64,000 nt of DNA from Karalla daura. Its lineage: Eukaryota > Chordata > Actinopteri > Chaetodontiformes > Leiognathidae. The position numbers and the translations under genes were made by a program. Shown here piece by piece: positions 1 to 11,744 of the stretch (positions within the stretch are counted from its first letter, which is position 1; each line of letters opens with the position of its first letter). Below the pieces are notes generated by a model. That model worked only from the letters and a program-made list of their open reading frames with translations, was not told where the DNA came from and did not search any database. The DNA is taken from contig CM055188.1 of the NCBI GenBank assembly GCA_029224185.1, forward strand, positions 30,623,400-30,687,399. The letters run 5' to 3'.

Positions 1-304
1 CTTTGAATCCAGCAGAAATGGGTCCAGGCTTTTATTTTGTAGTTTTTCTGTACAGAATTGCATTCTGGGTAATACGCAGCAGGAAGTGATATGGATGCAG
101 GTGGGTTGGGATTTCGTGGTTTACATAAAAGTCCTAAAAAAGTCATATTTGCATTAGATTGCATGAGTTCGGATACTTCCAATTCTAAATGTATTACATT
201 AGGTCACTATAAATCGCATTTTTGCAATGTTTGACTTTGTATTTCTTATTGTTTTATGCCGTTTTGTATCTGTAGTGAAAAGTGCAATTACTGTAGTAAC
301 TTGA

Positions 305-795
305 CGTTCATTTTGTTTAGGAGAGCATCTCACAGATCCACAGACCAACACTGTTTTACTGTTTACCCATGTACAGACAATTAATGAGATTCGTAGTCTA
401 AGTGATTCATGTTCTGTATGTTCTAAGTTAACCTCGTGGCTGCTAGCATACCATTAGCGATTAGCCCGGAAAGTCAGGCCCGTATTTTAAGTGTAGTACC
501 CTTTTCGACCACAAGAGGAGTGTCGTACTTTTGAATGAGTGCCGGTTGTATTGGAAATGGATGAAGCAATGTTATTTTTATATGATGCATATCAGATCTG
601 TTCTGTAGTTGAATCTTTTTATATATGTGTTAACTCAGAATTTACATATGTCAAGTTTTTGTTAAACTGTATCAAGTTTAGATTTACATTTATAAGTACA
701 GTAAAGAGGAAGATATTTTTCCCTGTTGCAGGAGAACATCCCATAGGTCCACAGACCCATATTGTGTTACTTTTGACCCATGTACAGGTGTAAAG
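305..795 (+). repeat. Duplicated exon-like 60-bp motif (320-376 and 731-788)
   Basis: Two segments about 411 bp apart each follow a pyrimidine-rich stretch ending in AG and read GEH..(D/G)PQT..VLL.THVQ. The second is followed by GTGTAA, a possible donor. Shared text includes GATCCACAGACC and CCCATGTACAG. They look like a tandemly duplicated small exon of an unidentified gene. I see no start codon or longer frame linking them. Confidence 0.4.
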
Positions 796-1084
796 GGTTT
801 CTTCCACCATATGGGAGTCTTCTTTGCCTCAAAAAACACAACGCAGAGGAAAGACCAGGACACTAACACTGAGTTGTGTGATGTGTGGAACAACTTAAAA
901 AAGAGGTACAGAAGCTGAACATACACTGGGTTTAACTCAGAATAACCCGGCCTATGTTGCTTCTTTATCCTTCTTCATTTTGTCTTTAGTTTTTCTCAAG
1001 CCAGGCATCACACAGGCATTCTGTGTAAGCACACAGAACTCAAAATTGTCAGTCTAAATAATGTATGTGTGTTGATTTCAGATG

Positions 1085-1460
1085 CTGCTTCCACAGATCA
1101 CGTCATCTTGGCCTGATATTACCGGCCGCTACAGGTTCTCATGAAGCTGGTGGCCATGGAGAAGCAGGAGAGGGTGGTGTCATAGCAGTTTGACAATACC
1201 ACATTCACCACCTCACCTACCAAAAAAAATATTAGCAGTCATTAGTGATGGCGTTCACAATTAAACTAAAACCTGGCCAGTCGTACTCCATGAGGGGATA
1301 TACCCTCTGGGGCCAGTCCCCACCTTATTTTATAATAATGATAGATAGAAACACACCATTCTTCCACTCTGTTCCTGTGGAGGTGGCAGAGGTGTGTGTG
1401 TGTGTGTTTATTTCAGATGTCACTTCAAGAGATTATTTCCCAGTGCCCCTACGCTCCCTT
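1085..1460 (+). pseudogene. Exon-like unit 1 of a tandem, OB-fold-like coding repeat
   Basis: First of three diverged units (spacing about 345-370 bp). The best frame (1245-1390) reads FTIKLKPGQSYSMRGYT, then IMIDRNTPFFHSVPVEVAEV. The motifs (K)xGxSYxMRGxT and FFxSxPVEVAE recur in the next units. The strand-loop pattern suggests an RPA-like OB fold, which is inference only. Upstream parts carry stops. Confidence 0.45.
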
Positions 1461-1814
1461 CTACAGGCCACCACATGTTCACATTAAGGTGGTGGCCATG
1501 AGGTAGCAAAAGAGAGAAGTGGCCTGGCACTTTGAGGGGGACTAGGCAGCCTCCTCAGTGTCCAAGAGAAGTTCAGTAGTAGCTGTCAGGGACGGGGAGA
1601 GCTTAACAAAGTTTACATTGAAGCTTTTCCAAACTAAATCAAAGAGGGTAGCTCGTAATTAATAAGGGGCTACACCCTCTAAGGCCAGTCCCCCACCATA
1701 CTCTAGTTTCATCACAATGGAAACTGCCTATTTGTGCTCTGCCCCTGTTGAGGTGGCAGGGCCAATAGCAGAAGGCTCCTCTGCCCTCCATCAACAATAA
1801 CAGCTGGTGGTAGA
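1461..1814 (+). pseudogene. Exon-like unit 2 of the tandem coding repeat (decayed)
   Basis: Reads WHFEGD, then VVAVRDGESLTKFTLKLFQT, later APVEVAGP, in the same order as the flanking units but with in-frame stops. The nucleotide text GGCCAGTCCCC with the following CACC is shared with unit 1. Confidence 0.42.
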
Positions 1815-2235
1815 GGTCAGTTTATGTATTTAAAAAAGATACTGTTCCTATTATGTTCTTGTGGCCTTGAGGGTGCAGAGAAAATCTGGCATTTTGAGGG
1901 AAACGAGGCAGCTCTCTCAATGTCAAAAAACAATTTCAACGTGGCCATCAGTGATAGGGAGAGCACAGTAGAATTCACATTTGAGGCTTTCTCAAATAAA
2001 TTAAAGGAGGGTGTGTCCTATTTCATGAGGGGTCACACCTGACGGGCCAGTCCCAAGCCTTACTCTAATTACAAAAGAAACTGCCTTCTTCCACTCTGCA
2101 CCCATTGAGGTGGCAGAGCCCCTAATGGAAGAAGGCAGAAGGCTCCTCTACTCTCTATGACCAATGAAAGCCATCAGTGATGTGAGGAGGGCAGAGGGGC
2201 TTGGGCTCGTCTCCACTCGGGACGATGGTAGAGGT
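1815..2235 (+). pseudogene. Exon-like unit 3 of the tandem coding repeat
   Basis: Longest open unit: WHFEGNEAALSMSKNNFNVA, ISDRESTVEFTFEAFSNKL, KEGVSYFMRGHT, then a stop. A second frame continues with FFHSAPIEVAEPLMEEGRRL. The unit starts with GGTAGAGGTCAGTTTATG, and related text recurs at 2228 and 2331, so further partial units may follow. Confidence 0.45.
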
Positions 2236-2311
2236 CAGTAAATTCATTTAAAAAAAAGATACTGTTCATATATACTCCAGTGACTTTCATGACTTCTCAT
2301 GAGAATATCCC

Positions 2312-2493
2312 ATGCCATGTATTAAAAAGACAGAGGTCAGTTTATTTATTATACTGTTCATATTGTATTCTTGTGCCTATTCTGTACCCATCACACCAAT
2401 TACCTCTGTTGAGCAGGTGTCAGACATAAGGAGGGTCACAGTAGGTGATGTATGGGTCCCTATGCCATGGGTAACCCTGAAAGAGGTAAGCAT
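2312..2493 (+). pseudogene. Exon-like segment YSCAYSVPITPI..QVSDIRRVTVGDVWVP with splice donor
   Basis: Open reading frame 2312-2500. It reads SCAYSVPITPITSVEQVSDI then RRVTVGDVWVPMPWVTLKE, directly followed by a near-consensus donor GAG|GTAAGC (2486-2494). Four related copies lie in the 12-23 kb array on the opposite strand, with the same donor position (GAG|GTAGGC). VSDIRRVTVGDV followed by a charged strand resembles the first half of an RPA-type OB fold (inference). Confidence 0.5.
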
Positions 2494-2658
2494 CCATTAA
2501 TGTGTCATTCCATACTGACTCACAAGGATATTCCAGTCCATGTCATGTATTTAAAAACGTGGGAAATAATATAAAAATAGTTAAAATAGTCTTTCAGTTC
2601 ACGTCATAAATCTTAAGTAAATGTAGCTTTCTTTTCAATATTTCTTTTTTCTTTTGAA

Positions 2659-2760
2659 GGGCAAAGTGCAGATGAATGTGGATCTATGGAGAGAGGCTAC
2701 ACCTGGCACCTGAAAACCACCAGTTATACCACATGGAAGTACGCTGTCGGGCTTTGTCCT
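2659..2760 (+). pseudogene. Downstream exon-like segment GKVQMNVDLWREATPGT
   Basis: After a pyrimidine-rich acceptor (TTTCTTTTGAAG) the frame continuing from 2493 reads GKVQMNVDLWREATPGT and then stops. VQMNVDLWRE looks like a central OB-fold strand (V.LWRE), so this may be the second half of the domain started at 2390. The stop and absence of further exons suggest a pseudogene. Confidence 0.38.
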
Positions 2761-2949
2761 GTAGATTTCACCGAGCAGGGATGAAACAGAGGACAAAAGG
2801 ACAATTTTTGTCACGGTGCCTGGAACGGCTTCCTTTTGAGAGACCTTTAATAAAATTGGTCCTAAAACTGAATTTAACGGTTCTGGGGGAAGATGGTGGT
2901 GGCACAGGATGTCAAGGAATATTGTCCTCTGTAAATATGTAAAATAAGT

Positions 2950-4110
2950 TATTTTCTTTCTCTGTCACTTTCTCTGTCGCCTTAATATTTCATTAATTGT
3001 TAAATGTTGATTGTTTAGTAATTCATTCATCTGTTAAGATATTTAATTGTAAACTGTATTGTTCATTAGTTCAACTGTTCAGAAGTGTTTGTGTTCTGAT
3101 TTATTGTTTATTGTCCTCACTGAAGGGTATGAGGTGTTCATGATAGAGGAAGCCCTATGACTTCTACCCTTACCCCTGAGATCCTGCAGGTGGAAAGAGG
3201 AGTAGGGTGTACCTAATTTGTAAATATATATGTTGTAAATAGTTATTGTACAGTGTGTTGATATGGTTTACATTCAGGGGTGCAGATAGAGGGTGGGACA
3301 GGTGGGATTCAACCCACCTAGATTAAAATACACTTCGATCCAGTCGTCAGAGAGTGAGCAAGAGAAGTTATATCGTTCATTGTTAATTTATATATTCATT
3401 GTTATTTATTTAAACTTATTTCAGTTCCATTAAACGTATGTATTTTGACTGCACCGATTTTGTCTTTGTTGATAGTGTCTTTATTGAGATAGATATTAAT
3501 ATTTAAAGCATTCAGCCCAGGATTGATGTAGCAATGTATTTTTTTATTCCATTAAATCCTACACCTCAGGTGGAGAGCTTCCACTTTCAACTTGGCTCCT
3601 CCTCCACTGCTACGGTCCACCACACTGACCACATAACCACAGAGGCTGCACCCGTCTGCCTCTAGGAATAGTTGGGTCAAAGCATACATGTGCATCAGCA
3701 GTGTTTAAATGGTCTCTGCTGGGTTTTCATCCGTGCACCAGCCTGCCTGAAGACCCAGAGAGGAGGACGATCTCCTGAGCATCCAGCAGAGAAGAGGGCA
3801 CGCACAGACAGTGGAGACTGAGTGGTACATTGTTGACAATTCTTGTGTTAAACTGAGGGGGCAAAAATAAAATGAGAGGTGGAAATGCCCCCACCCAAGC
3901 ATCTCTTTCACTCTTGCATGGATGGAGGTGGAAGGGGTGGGTTAGCCGGTAGCTGCAGGCAGCACAAGTAAGTCCTAGGGGTCACCGGTGGAGAATGATG
4001 TGGGGATGTGAACAGCCTTTTCTACTATTTAGTGCATTTCAGCATTCTAGTTTGTTTTTTATTTTTATTTTTTGTCAGTTAAGGTGTGGACATTAAGTGG
4101 CTGAGGGTAG
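2950..4110. other. No gene seen
   Basis: AT-rich, with short frames only and no family motif. A phrase near 3281-3330 (GGGTGGGACAGGTGGGATTC) looks like generic repeat DNA but I cannot assign it. Confidence 0.4.
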
Positions 4111-4114
4111 CCTG

Positions 4115-4895
4115 TCAATCATGTGAATCGCGTACAATAGTTTGGTAGAAAGAAGGTAGGCGGGAGATTGGATTGAGATCTGGACTATTTGCAGGCCGTA
4201 TCATTGGCCTTGTGTGTCTTTCTTCAAGGGATGTTTTCACACTTATTGCTCTGTGGCAAGATGCGTTCTCATCTTGAAAACTAATTTCATCATTCACCAA
4301 AATGTCAACGAAAGCATTTATTTAAAACGTAATTTAAGCCATCTCCTCAGTGCCTTTACCTGACATGCAGCCCCATATTATCAATGGCTGTGGACATTTG
4401 CATGTTTTCTTTCGGCAGTAGTCCTCATAAATCTGATTGGAACGGCACCAAGTTCCACCATCATCACCTTGCCCAAGATTCATGTCATGAATATGACTTT
4501 CATCCTTAGCCCATTGTAACCTATTTTTTCTGTTTAGGGGTTAATGGTGGTTTTAGTCTAGCTTTTCTGTATGTAAATTCCGTTTTATTTCACTGATTTC
4601 TCACAGTTGGGTCACAAACTATTGACTTCTCTTCACTCCACTTTCATCCCATTTGTTTTGCTGTACATTTTCTGTTTACAAGACATACTGCTTTTCTGTC
4701 TTGACACTTTGATGTTTTCCCTGGTCTACTAGTATGCTTGCCTTTAACAACCTTCCCATGATGTTTGTACTTGGTCCAGTTGACTGTGAAGAACCAACAT
4801 CTTTTGCAACACTGTGTGATGATTTACCATCTTTAATGAATTTGATAATCCTCTCATTATTAGACTAACAAACAGATCTAATCTGATGCAGGTTT
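4115..4895 (-). pseudogene. Tc1/mariner transposase, heavily mutated
   Basis: Reading the minus strand downwards: ERIIKFIKDGKSSHSVAKDV (helix-turn-helix part), later RLQWAKDESHIHD, WCRSNQIYEDYC, IIWGCMSGKGTEEM, then FQDENASCHRA (second catalytic Asp region) and RPANSPDLNPI. In Tc1 elements DLNPI is followed by the catalytic Glu; here it reads SRLPSF, so that residue is lost. Stops interrupt the frame several times. Terminal inverted repeats were not found. Confidence 0.82.
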
Positions 4896-5127
4896 TCGTT
4901 TTGGGAAAGGAAATTTACAGGGTGATTCCATAATGTTTTCCTCAGAATTGACTGCATCCATAATTTCGACACTGCTTGGTCTAAAATAGTAACTGATAGA
5001 TTTCTTTTAGTGTTTCTTAAAGCCAGAAAGTTGCCATTTGAAACGACTTTAGTTTTGTGTCATGTCTGTGATCTGCTTTTTTTCTTACAAAATTAAACAG
5101 GCAGGCTCCTTCTCCATTCATTTACAT

Positions 5128-5285
5128 CCCATGTGACAAACTGATTCCACAAAGGGCTGTATGGCTGCAGGTTTTTGTTCCAACCAATCAAGAGTACACA
5201 GTTTTACCAATCAGCTGTCTGATGGTTGAGCTCATTTACTTAAGAGAGTCCAGTCAGGTGTGTTGCTGCTTGGTTACAACTCTGA
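5128..5285. mobile_element. Diverged hAT-type MITE
   Basis: Matches the complete 205-bp MITE at 32540-32744: GACAAACTGATTCCACAAAG and TGGCTGCAGGTTTTTGTTCC near the left end, and a related right part. Clean ends and target duplication are not visible. Confidence 0.5.
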
Positions 5286-5289
5286 TTAC

Positions 5290-5642
5290 GTTGAGCACAG
5301 GTGCGCCTAGGCAAGATGGCGGCGGCGCCAGCCGTTTGCCGGTGCTAACTGCCAGTGCTGTGTCCTCGCTAGTGTCTCTATGGTTAAGACAATGATAATC
5401 TACTCTCGGAGATTAAAATGTGCCGATAGAAAGTTCATGTCGCTGCCCCTTTAAGAGAGCGGTGACGCTGGACGTCAACGGCGGGAGAGCTGAAGGAGAA
5501 AGAGGACAAGTAAGAGGGAATGAGCTGTGGTTAAGAAGCAGAAAAATGAGTGAAAAAGCTGATTTTAGGTAACTGTGAAAACACAGCTCGCCTGGTCGGG
5601 AACTGACGAGGACTTTACGACAACCAAGCGACACCGGACTTT
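5290..5642 (+). promoter_or_regulatory. GC-rich segment with AAGATGGCGGC and candidate first exon
   Basis: AAGATGGCGGC at 5313-5323 is a perfect YY1-type promoter element (established motif). The following 5440-5642 has elevated CpG and ends in a good donor, CTTTG|GTGAGT at 5643. This could be a promoter plus 5' non-coding exon of a plus-strand gene. No conserved protein supports it. Confidence 0.3.
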
Positions 5643-5998
5643 GGTGAGTTTCGTATTCATTTTCTTCCATATTTACCGTGTCATACTTTTTTTCTCCTTT
5701 GACGGAGAGCTAACCGTTTACGGAAATGCTCCGTCACAAATCGTTAACCAGCTAGTATTTTGGGGTTATGAACATCGTGAACGAAAAGCGAATGTAAGTT
5801 AATGAAAGCTGTAAGATGTGTGCTTCCTGTGTGAGGAGCCATGAGTTGTTGGGCCATGAGTTCTCTGCGCCATTTTGAGGTGAAGAAGCACCGTCACAGT
5901 AACGTTACAGCTCAGAGATTGTGTAGTTTGTGTAATTGTTTGTGTTACTTGATTATTGAAAAAGAGATTGATTGTGTACATTGCTTGTTTTACAGATC

Positions 5999-6140
5999 AG
6001 GTGTTTTGTTCGGTGGAAGTGAGGACTGGTTTGCAGTGTGCAGTCATCGACATGTGCAGACGGGATTCAAGATGGCGGCCAGACCCAGACGTTCAACTCA
6101 CCTGCTCCATGGCACCAGTGAGGAAGTCTTCTCCCTATGT
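5999..6140 (+). CDS. Candidate coding exon (MAARPRRSTHLLHGTSEEVF..)
   Basis: Acceptor CTTGTTTTACAG, donor TGTG|GTAAGA at 6141. An ATG at 6072 sits in a strong context (CAAGATGGCGGCC) and reads MAARPRRSTHLLHGTSEEVF SLC. Joined in phase to 6713-6856 the frame stays open. I do not recognise the product; it could be a chance frame or a lineage-specific exon. Confidence 0.25.
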
Positions 6141-6712
6141 GGTAAGAGGATGAACAATTAGTTTGAACTGTCTGAGAACTGATTGAATCATTATGTTTGG
6201 GATTGTATCGGACTGAAGCTTTTCATTCAACTGAACAATTGAATTCACATTTGGACTTGAACTTACATTGAGATAATCATAGTTTTTGCTAAGTATTTGC
6301 ATATTTAGTTGATGTGTTTGTATGTGGTTTGAAGGGCCACTCTGGTTGGGTTATGGGCCACCCTGATTGTGTAATCAAAGGTATTCTCTTACCTGTAATA
6401 GAAAGAATAAAATTAATAAAGTAAGGATGAAATATATAGGATGAATAGGAATCCTAAAATGGTTGCAACCTAGGAAAAAGAGATTGGCCTAATTTAACCA
6501 AGATTAGCCTCACTAAAGTAAACTAGGTGAGCTAGAGAACAAAAAGAAAGCAAAATATTATTCAGTTATACTCACTGCAATATTAACAACATATGCAGAG
6601 TTTTTTTCTTGTTTTTTGTACTGTTTTATATGTTTTTGCATTCAGTAAATTGTCTTGTGTACTTAAAGCAACTGTCTCTGGTGTAACTTTTTTTTCTCCC
6701 TACTCCTTAGAA

Positions 6713-6856
6713 CCTAGAACTGGTTCAGTGGCGCTGTACAGTGCTACAGATGGCAGTAACATCAGCAGCCAGCAGGAATGCTCCAGAACAAGCAAGACTC
6801 AACACAGGACTGGGAGCCAGGTTTTGAGACTGAATTCCTTCATGACCTGCTGTGTG
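6713..6856 (+). CDS. Candidate coding exon, open in phase with the preceding one
   Basis: Acceptor ACTCCTTAG, donor-like GTAGGA at 6857. In phase it reads PRTGSVALYSATDGSNISSQ, then QECSRTSKTQHRTGSQVL. No recognisable domain, and no further exon in phase was found downstream. Confidence 0.2.
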
Positions 6857-7286
6857 GTAGGATAAAAACACAGACACTCACATTGGTTGAGGGCCCCAAC
6901 AAACCAAAAATGAGTTAAGTATTAAGTATTATAAAAGGAGTATTATTCTGTGTTCACACTTTATTTTACTTTTTTGTTTATTGAACCAGCTATCAAGCTG
7001 GTTACATTGGCATTACTATAGGTTCAAACAAAGATTCAAAAGATTTCTTTTGGTCATTACAGTCTTAACTTGTGTGAAAGAAATGAAATTGTGAACAGAA
7101 ATCTTGGTAAAATAGCTATTAATGAAGTGATAAACAATAAAAATCGAAATCTTGAAAATGTAAGAAATTATTGTAAGAGTACTAGAAAATCTTCCTGTTG
7201 AAAATGTGTGAATGCTGATTGATGAAATGAATTTGAAAGAGTGAAAATAGCTGAATATGACTGGAAATAGCTGAAGTTAAACCTTA

Positions 7287-7872
7287 AAGGTGCTTCCACA
7301 CTGACCGCGGCAGGTACAGTGCTGTGCTGTGCCATACGGCATGGTTGCTAAGCAACCAGTAACAACATTTAGCAGTTGGTTTGAGCGTGAGCTTGTGAGA
7401 AGGTGTATTAAAGTTCTGGCTACAGTGCTAATGAGACGCGACGAGCAGCACAGAAAAGGAGGATGTGGGTCCATCCAGTTCTGATGGTAAGGCAGGAACC
7501 GGGGGAATATAGACTGGGTCCGGGTGCTACAGCTCCACAACGACCGCTTTGAGAGCTACCTCAGGCTAAGCAGGGAGCAGTTTGACCGCCTGCCCTGTAA
7601 ACCTTGTCCCAGAGATTGGGGAACTTGATTAGCTGCCCCTCCATGACAATTCTGGAGTCCTCTGGAACTCATGACCCAACAACCTCTCTCTTATTGGACG
7701 CGCTGGGATGACGTCACAGCACGCAGCGCCCGAGTTGAACATTTCTCAACAGCGGCAGGTGCCAACCCTGGCGACCCAAGGCTCTGCGCTCTGGCGCCTC
7801 GCAACCACATAGACAATGAATGCGTTTGCTGCCCGCCGCCTGCGCTTGCCGCGGTCTATCTGGAAGCACCTT
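7287..7872 (+). mobile_element. Harbinger-type deletion derivative with terminal inverted repeats
   Basis: Ends are imperfect inverted repeats of about 26 bp: left AAGGTGCTTCCACACTGACC, right end reverse-complements to AAGGTGCTTCCAGATAGACC, both continuing GCGGCA. Inside, 7516-7626 reads RVLQLHNDRFESYLRLSREQ FDRL, the N-terminal signature of Harbinger/HARBI1-like nucleases, then a stop. The catalytic core is absent. A related copy lies at 50306-50715. Confidence 0.65.
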
Positions 7873-9050
7873 ATGAGTGTTTAAATGTGCTTAATAGTTG
7901 AAAAGTTACTACAATTTTCAAAGTATTATGGGTAAAGTGCCTTTATTTACAGTAAGATATTGTATTTTTTGAAAATGCGGTACCATTTTGCTGACAATTG
8001 CAACAATGCTACTGTAGTCTTATGTGATCTGCTTTTCCTATGGTGAATTTAGATAGAGATGGAGTGGTCGTAAATGGTTTGCAGGAAAGTTAGTGCGTGT
8101 GTGCGCGCCGGAGCAAGTGGGAGAGAAGTTGAGTGGTTTATAGTGAACATTATAACCATATACCAAATATGGTTTCTACACAGGTTCTAACACAAACTAG
8201 AACATCACAAAGAAATGTACCACAGGCAGTCACATTCATAAACACAAAAACCAATTTGAATTTTATGACATGCTTTGTTTGGTTATTATTTTAATAACAC
8301 ATTTGCCGGCTGTTCTTGACTACAGGGAGCAAAGGCATGGCTCCGTTTGAGATGGTTTTGGCAGGTGTGAAAAATCCACTGTCTCCTCTACAAGCACCTT
8401 GCAAAGTTGGTTTCTGCATTCGTTGTCACACACATGAACATAATTTCTGCTGAGGCATGCTCCAACCACTTATGGATTTTTACTGTAATTTGACCTCATG
8501 CACAGTTGTACTTGATTTGGAAATGATGTCTTATGACATATGGTGCATACACAAGTAGGACCAGCTTTTATTTGGGATCTGACAACCGACATAGCTTCCT
8601 GGATCAATCAGACATGATGCTCTATTCTTTATTTGCTTTTTATTTTCATCGTACAGCTCATCTTGTAGGCACACCTAAATGTGGTGCTGTTTGTATAAGT
8701 TGCATTTGCTGCCTCATTGGTTCATAGTGTCTGACCTTGAATACTTAGTCATTTACATAACGAAATAATAATTTCTGGTTAGGAGTGGGAACCCTGTAGA
8801 TAGATGTAGTAGATGGGACAGGATAGATAGAATTTCTGATGTACAGGAGAGGGAGACAACTATAGAACAGCATACCTGCAAGACAACAGGGAAATGCACA
8901 TTAGGTGGATGATTCATTAACCACATACCCCCTTTAAAAAGTTGCCTCATCAGCATTGACATAGTGGAATTTAGTTATTCTGTGAGGCTCTTTTAGTGGT
9001 GTCATTGTTTCACTACATGCATGAACAGAAATTTGTTTTTGCCAGGGTTA
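7873..9050. other. No gene or clear repeat seen
   Basis: Short frames only. No transposase, splice-paired exon or RNA gene could be supported. Confidence 0.4.
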
Positions 9051-9052
9051 GG

Positions 9053-10106
9053 GTTAACTCAACTCAACTTTTATTTGTTTTAAGTGCCATATCATAACAG
9101 CTGTTATCTCAGAGCACTTTACAAGCAGAGCAACAATGTGTACATAGTGAAAAACCCCCTGTCCTTGGACCCTCGCAAAGGCTGAGGAACAACTCCCAAG
9201 AAAAACCCTGACAGGGAAAAAAGGGGAGAAACCTCAGGGTGAGAGACAGAGGAGGGGATCCTCACCCAGGACGGACAGGCGGGCACAAACAAAACATTAT
9301 TGATGGCTAACAGTTCAGGATATAAATCAATGAATTGAATTGAATCAGTCCATAGTAGCAGGCAGGAGGAACCGCAGTGAGATGAGCCGGGTAGAGGTGG
9401 TCCTGGATCCAGCTCAGCCTGATGGAAGTCGGGAGGGAAAATAAAAATAATAAAAATAAAATGAAAAATAAAATAAGAATAAAAAGAAAATTAAGAATTA
9501 AAAAATAAAATATTAATAAAAATTAAAATAAGAATAAATAAATAAAAAATAGAAATATATATATATATATATATAAAAATAAAATAAAAATAAAAATAAA
9601 TTGAAAGATAACAAAGGAGAGGGGGAGGAGAGGGAGGAAGAGGAGGAGATGGAAAACAGACGGGGAGAGGCCAAGAGGAAAGAGAGAAGCTAGAGGGAAC
9701 GTGAACCTGATTCACACCCACAGAGAAGGCAGAGAAGATAGAGCTCAATGTGCCGGGGACCCCCAGCAGACTCAACCTATAGCAGCTTATCTTGGATTTA
9801 TCTGTAGGCTCTGTCAAAAAGGAGGGTTTTTAACCTACTCTTAAAGGTAGAGAGGGTGTCTGCCTCCCGGACTGAAACTGGTAGATGGTTCCATAACAGA
9901 GGGCCTTGGTAGCTGAAGGCTCTGGCTCCCCATCTAGACTTAGAGACTCTTGGAACCACAAGTAGGCCTGTATTCAGAGAACGAAGTCTCCTAGTGGGGC
10001 AATAGGGTTTTATCAGGTCTGAGATATAAGAGGGTGCCAGACCATGAAGACCTTTATAGACAAGGAGGAGGATTTTGAACTGGATCCTGAAAGGTATAGG
10101 AAGCAT
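9053..10106 (-). mobile_element. 5'-truncated CR1/L2-like LINE, ORF2 C-terminus and 3' UTR
   Basis: The frame at 9798-10106 reads PFRIQFKILLLVYKGLHGLA PSYISDLI and ends DTLSTFKSRLKTLLFDRAYR, the C-terminus of this LINE's ORF2. The 3' UTR continues down to about 9053. It includes an A+T low-complexity stretch (9440-9600) and the conserved text ATCCTCACCCAGGA, also found at 54210. The element begins abruptly at about 10106, typical of 5' truncation. The same family is at 31500-34650. Confidence 0.8.
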
Positions 10107-10760
10107 TAGGCATTTTACTCAATATATTACATTACCTATGTGAGCCACAACATTGTAATTCATGTTCAGAACAGTAAATATAGATCAGAATACAACACAA
10201 AATATAAAACGTGTTTATCAGCAGCATAAATACGAAGTGTGTCTGTGGTGTCAATCTGAACCCCTCAGGTTGTGGCAGGCTGCTAGAGGAACTGCTGTCC
10301 CTTTGCCTAGCAGGACTGAAAGTTTCTTCTCTGGTGTCAATTTGTGGAATGTTTTTTTTTCTTTATTTTCTTAAATATTATTATTAATTATTATAAATAT
10401 TTTCTTATTAGGGTGTACTTCTCACAGTAGAGCAGGAAGTGTGTCTGTCTCTGTCCTGTGGAGCAGTGAGCACAGACTCTCTGCTCTCTGGACAGCCATG
10501 TCTGTCTGTCTCAGTCTCTATGGCGAGTTGGTGGTCACTTGGCCTGTATTTGATTAGGATCCGTCTTTTCTTTTTGTCTCTGACAGAATTGAGAAATTCA
10601 ATTTCTGTTCTATTTAGAGTGAAATAATTGGGTTTTTCTCCTTTTTTTTCTTTTTTTCTTCTCTTGGGTTTTTAGTGTTAATGGGAGTGTCTTTTTGACT
10701 TGTTTTTAAATGTGTCTAGAATGTCATTTCCCATTTTTGTATGTTGAGTAGAAATGTAGT
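10107..10760. other. No gene seen
   Basis: AT-rich with T-runs; nothing recognisable. Confidence 0.4.
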
Positions 10761-11679
10761 ACCGAATCTTCTGGACTATAAGCTGCTGCTTTTTTCATAG
10801 GTTTTGAACCATGAGGCTTACACATGGCTTTCAGCGAAGATGATTAAGGTGACGTGATTATAAACACAGGAGAAATGAAGATAAATACTGGTTATTTTCT
10901 CTTGGCTCTGTTCTGTTTTAATCAGCCAGGTTGCTGCCGTGTTAAAAGGCACCGTTAGGAAATCTGTTCAGGTACACACATGTACATTTACAGTTCAAAA
11001 TCGTTCTGTACATGCAGCAAATATAACATTTTTCAACATAGATATCTGTGATGAGCACATGAATCTTCAATGTGCTCTTTACAGGGAGGGAAAGAAATCG
11101 GACTGGTTTGGGCCCCGTTTCCTATTACTGATGCTTGGATAAGAGGCAGACACCTGAACAATAAGGTTCTGTTGAGTTTTCCTTTGCTTTTCGTCAAGTC
11201 TCAGCAGAAAGTTTTTGTCTGTTTTTGCTGTTGCTGTTAATGGCGTGTGGCAGCTGTAGCACCGAGTGAGAAATGCAGCGGCTGTTTCTGGTTAACCAAA
11301 TGAGATCTCCGTGGACCTCTCCAGAGAGTTAATGTCAGAGATCCTGTCCCATTTAGTCAGTTGCACAAATAAAACATGGGAAAACAAAACCCATGAACAC
11401 AGATAATCGTCAAGGACACTGAAATCTTTCAGGACACATGGACCAGCACCAAAGCAGCTTTGAAAGTCTCTGGTGATAAACGCACAGTATCTCTAAACTG
11501 TGCTTGTCTCTGACTTGTCTTTTGAGCGTGTTGTAACTTCTGAAGGTGTTATTTTTCAACATAGATATTTGTGGTTTGTGACCCAGTGCGGCTTGTATAT
11601 CTTTTTTTATTTTTGTTTCTAAAAAATAGAGCGGATGTGGCCTACATACAGGTGCGGCTTATAAGCCAGAAAATACGGT
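10761..11679. mobile_element. Long MITE with TIR ACCGTATTTTCTGG-like ends
   Basis: Left end ACCGAATCTTCTGGACTATA AGC and right end reverse-complementing to ACCGTATTTTCTGGCTTATA AGCCGCAC form an inverted pair about 919 bp apart. This ending is common in fish non-autonomous DNA elements. The interior has no transposase. Superfamily not assigned. Confidence 0.6.
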
Positions 11680-11683
11680 GGTG

Positions 11684-11732
11684 GTAGTAGTGGTAGGAGT
11701 AGTGTAGAAGTAGTAGTAGTAATAGTACATGG
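11684..11732. repeat. GTA/GTG trinucleotide microsatellite
   Basis: Degenerate run of GTA and GTG triplets immediately inside the left flank of the composite array. Confidence 0.7.
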
Positions 11733-11744
11733 AGCAACAAACAT

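Noticed and set aside
9045..9056. Telomere-like GGGTTAGGGTTA
   Set aside because: Only two units at the end of a LINE 3' UTR; not an interstitial telomeric array.
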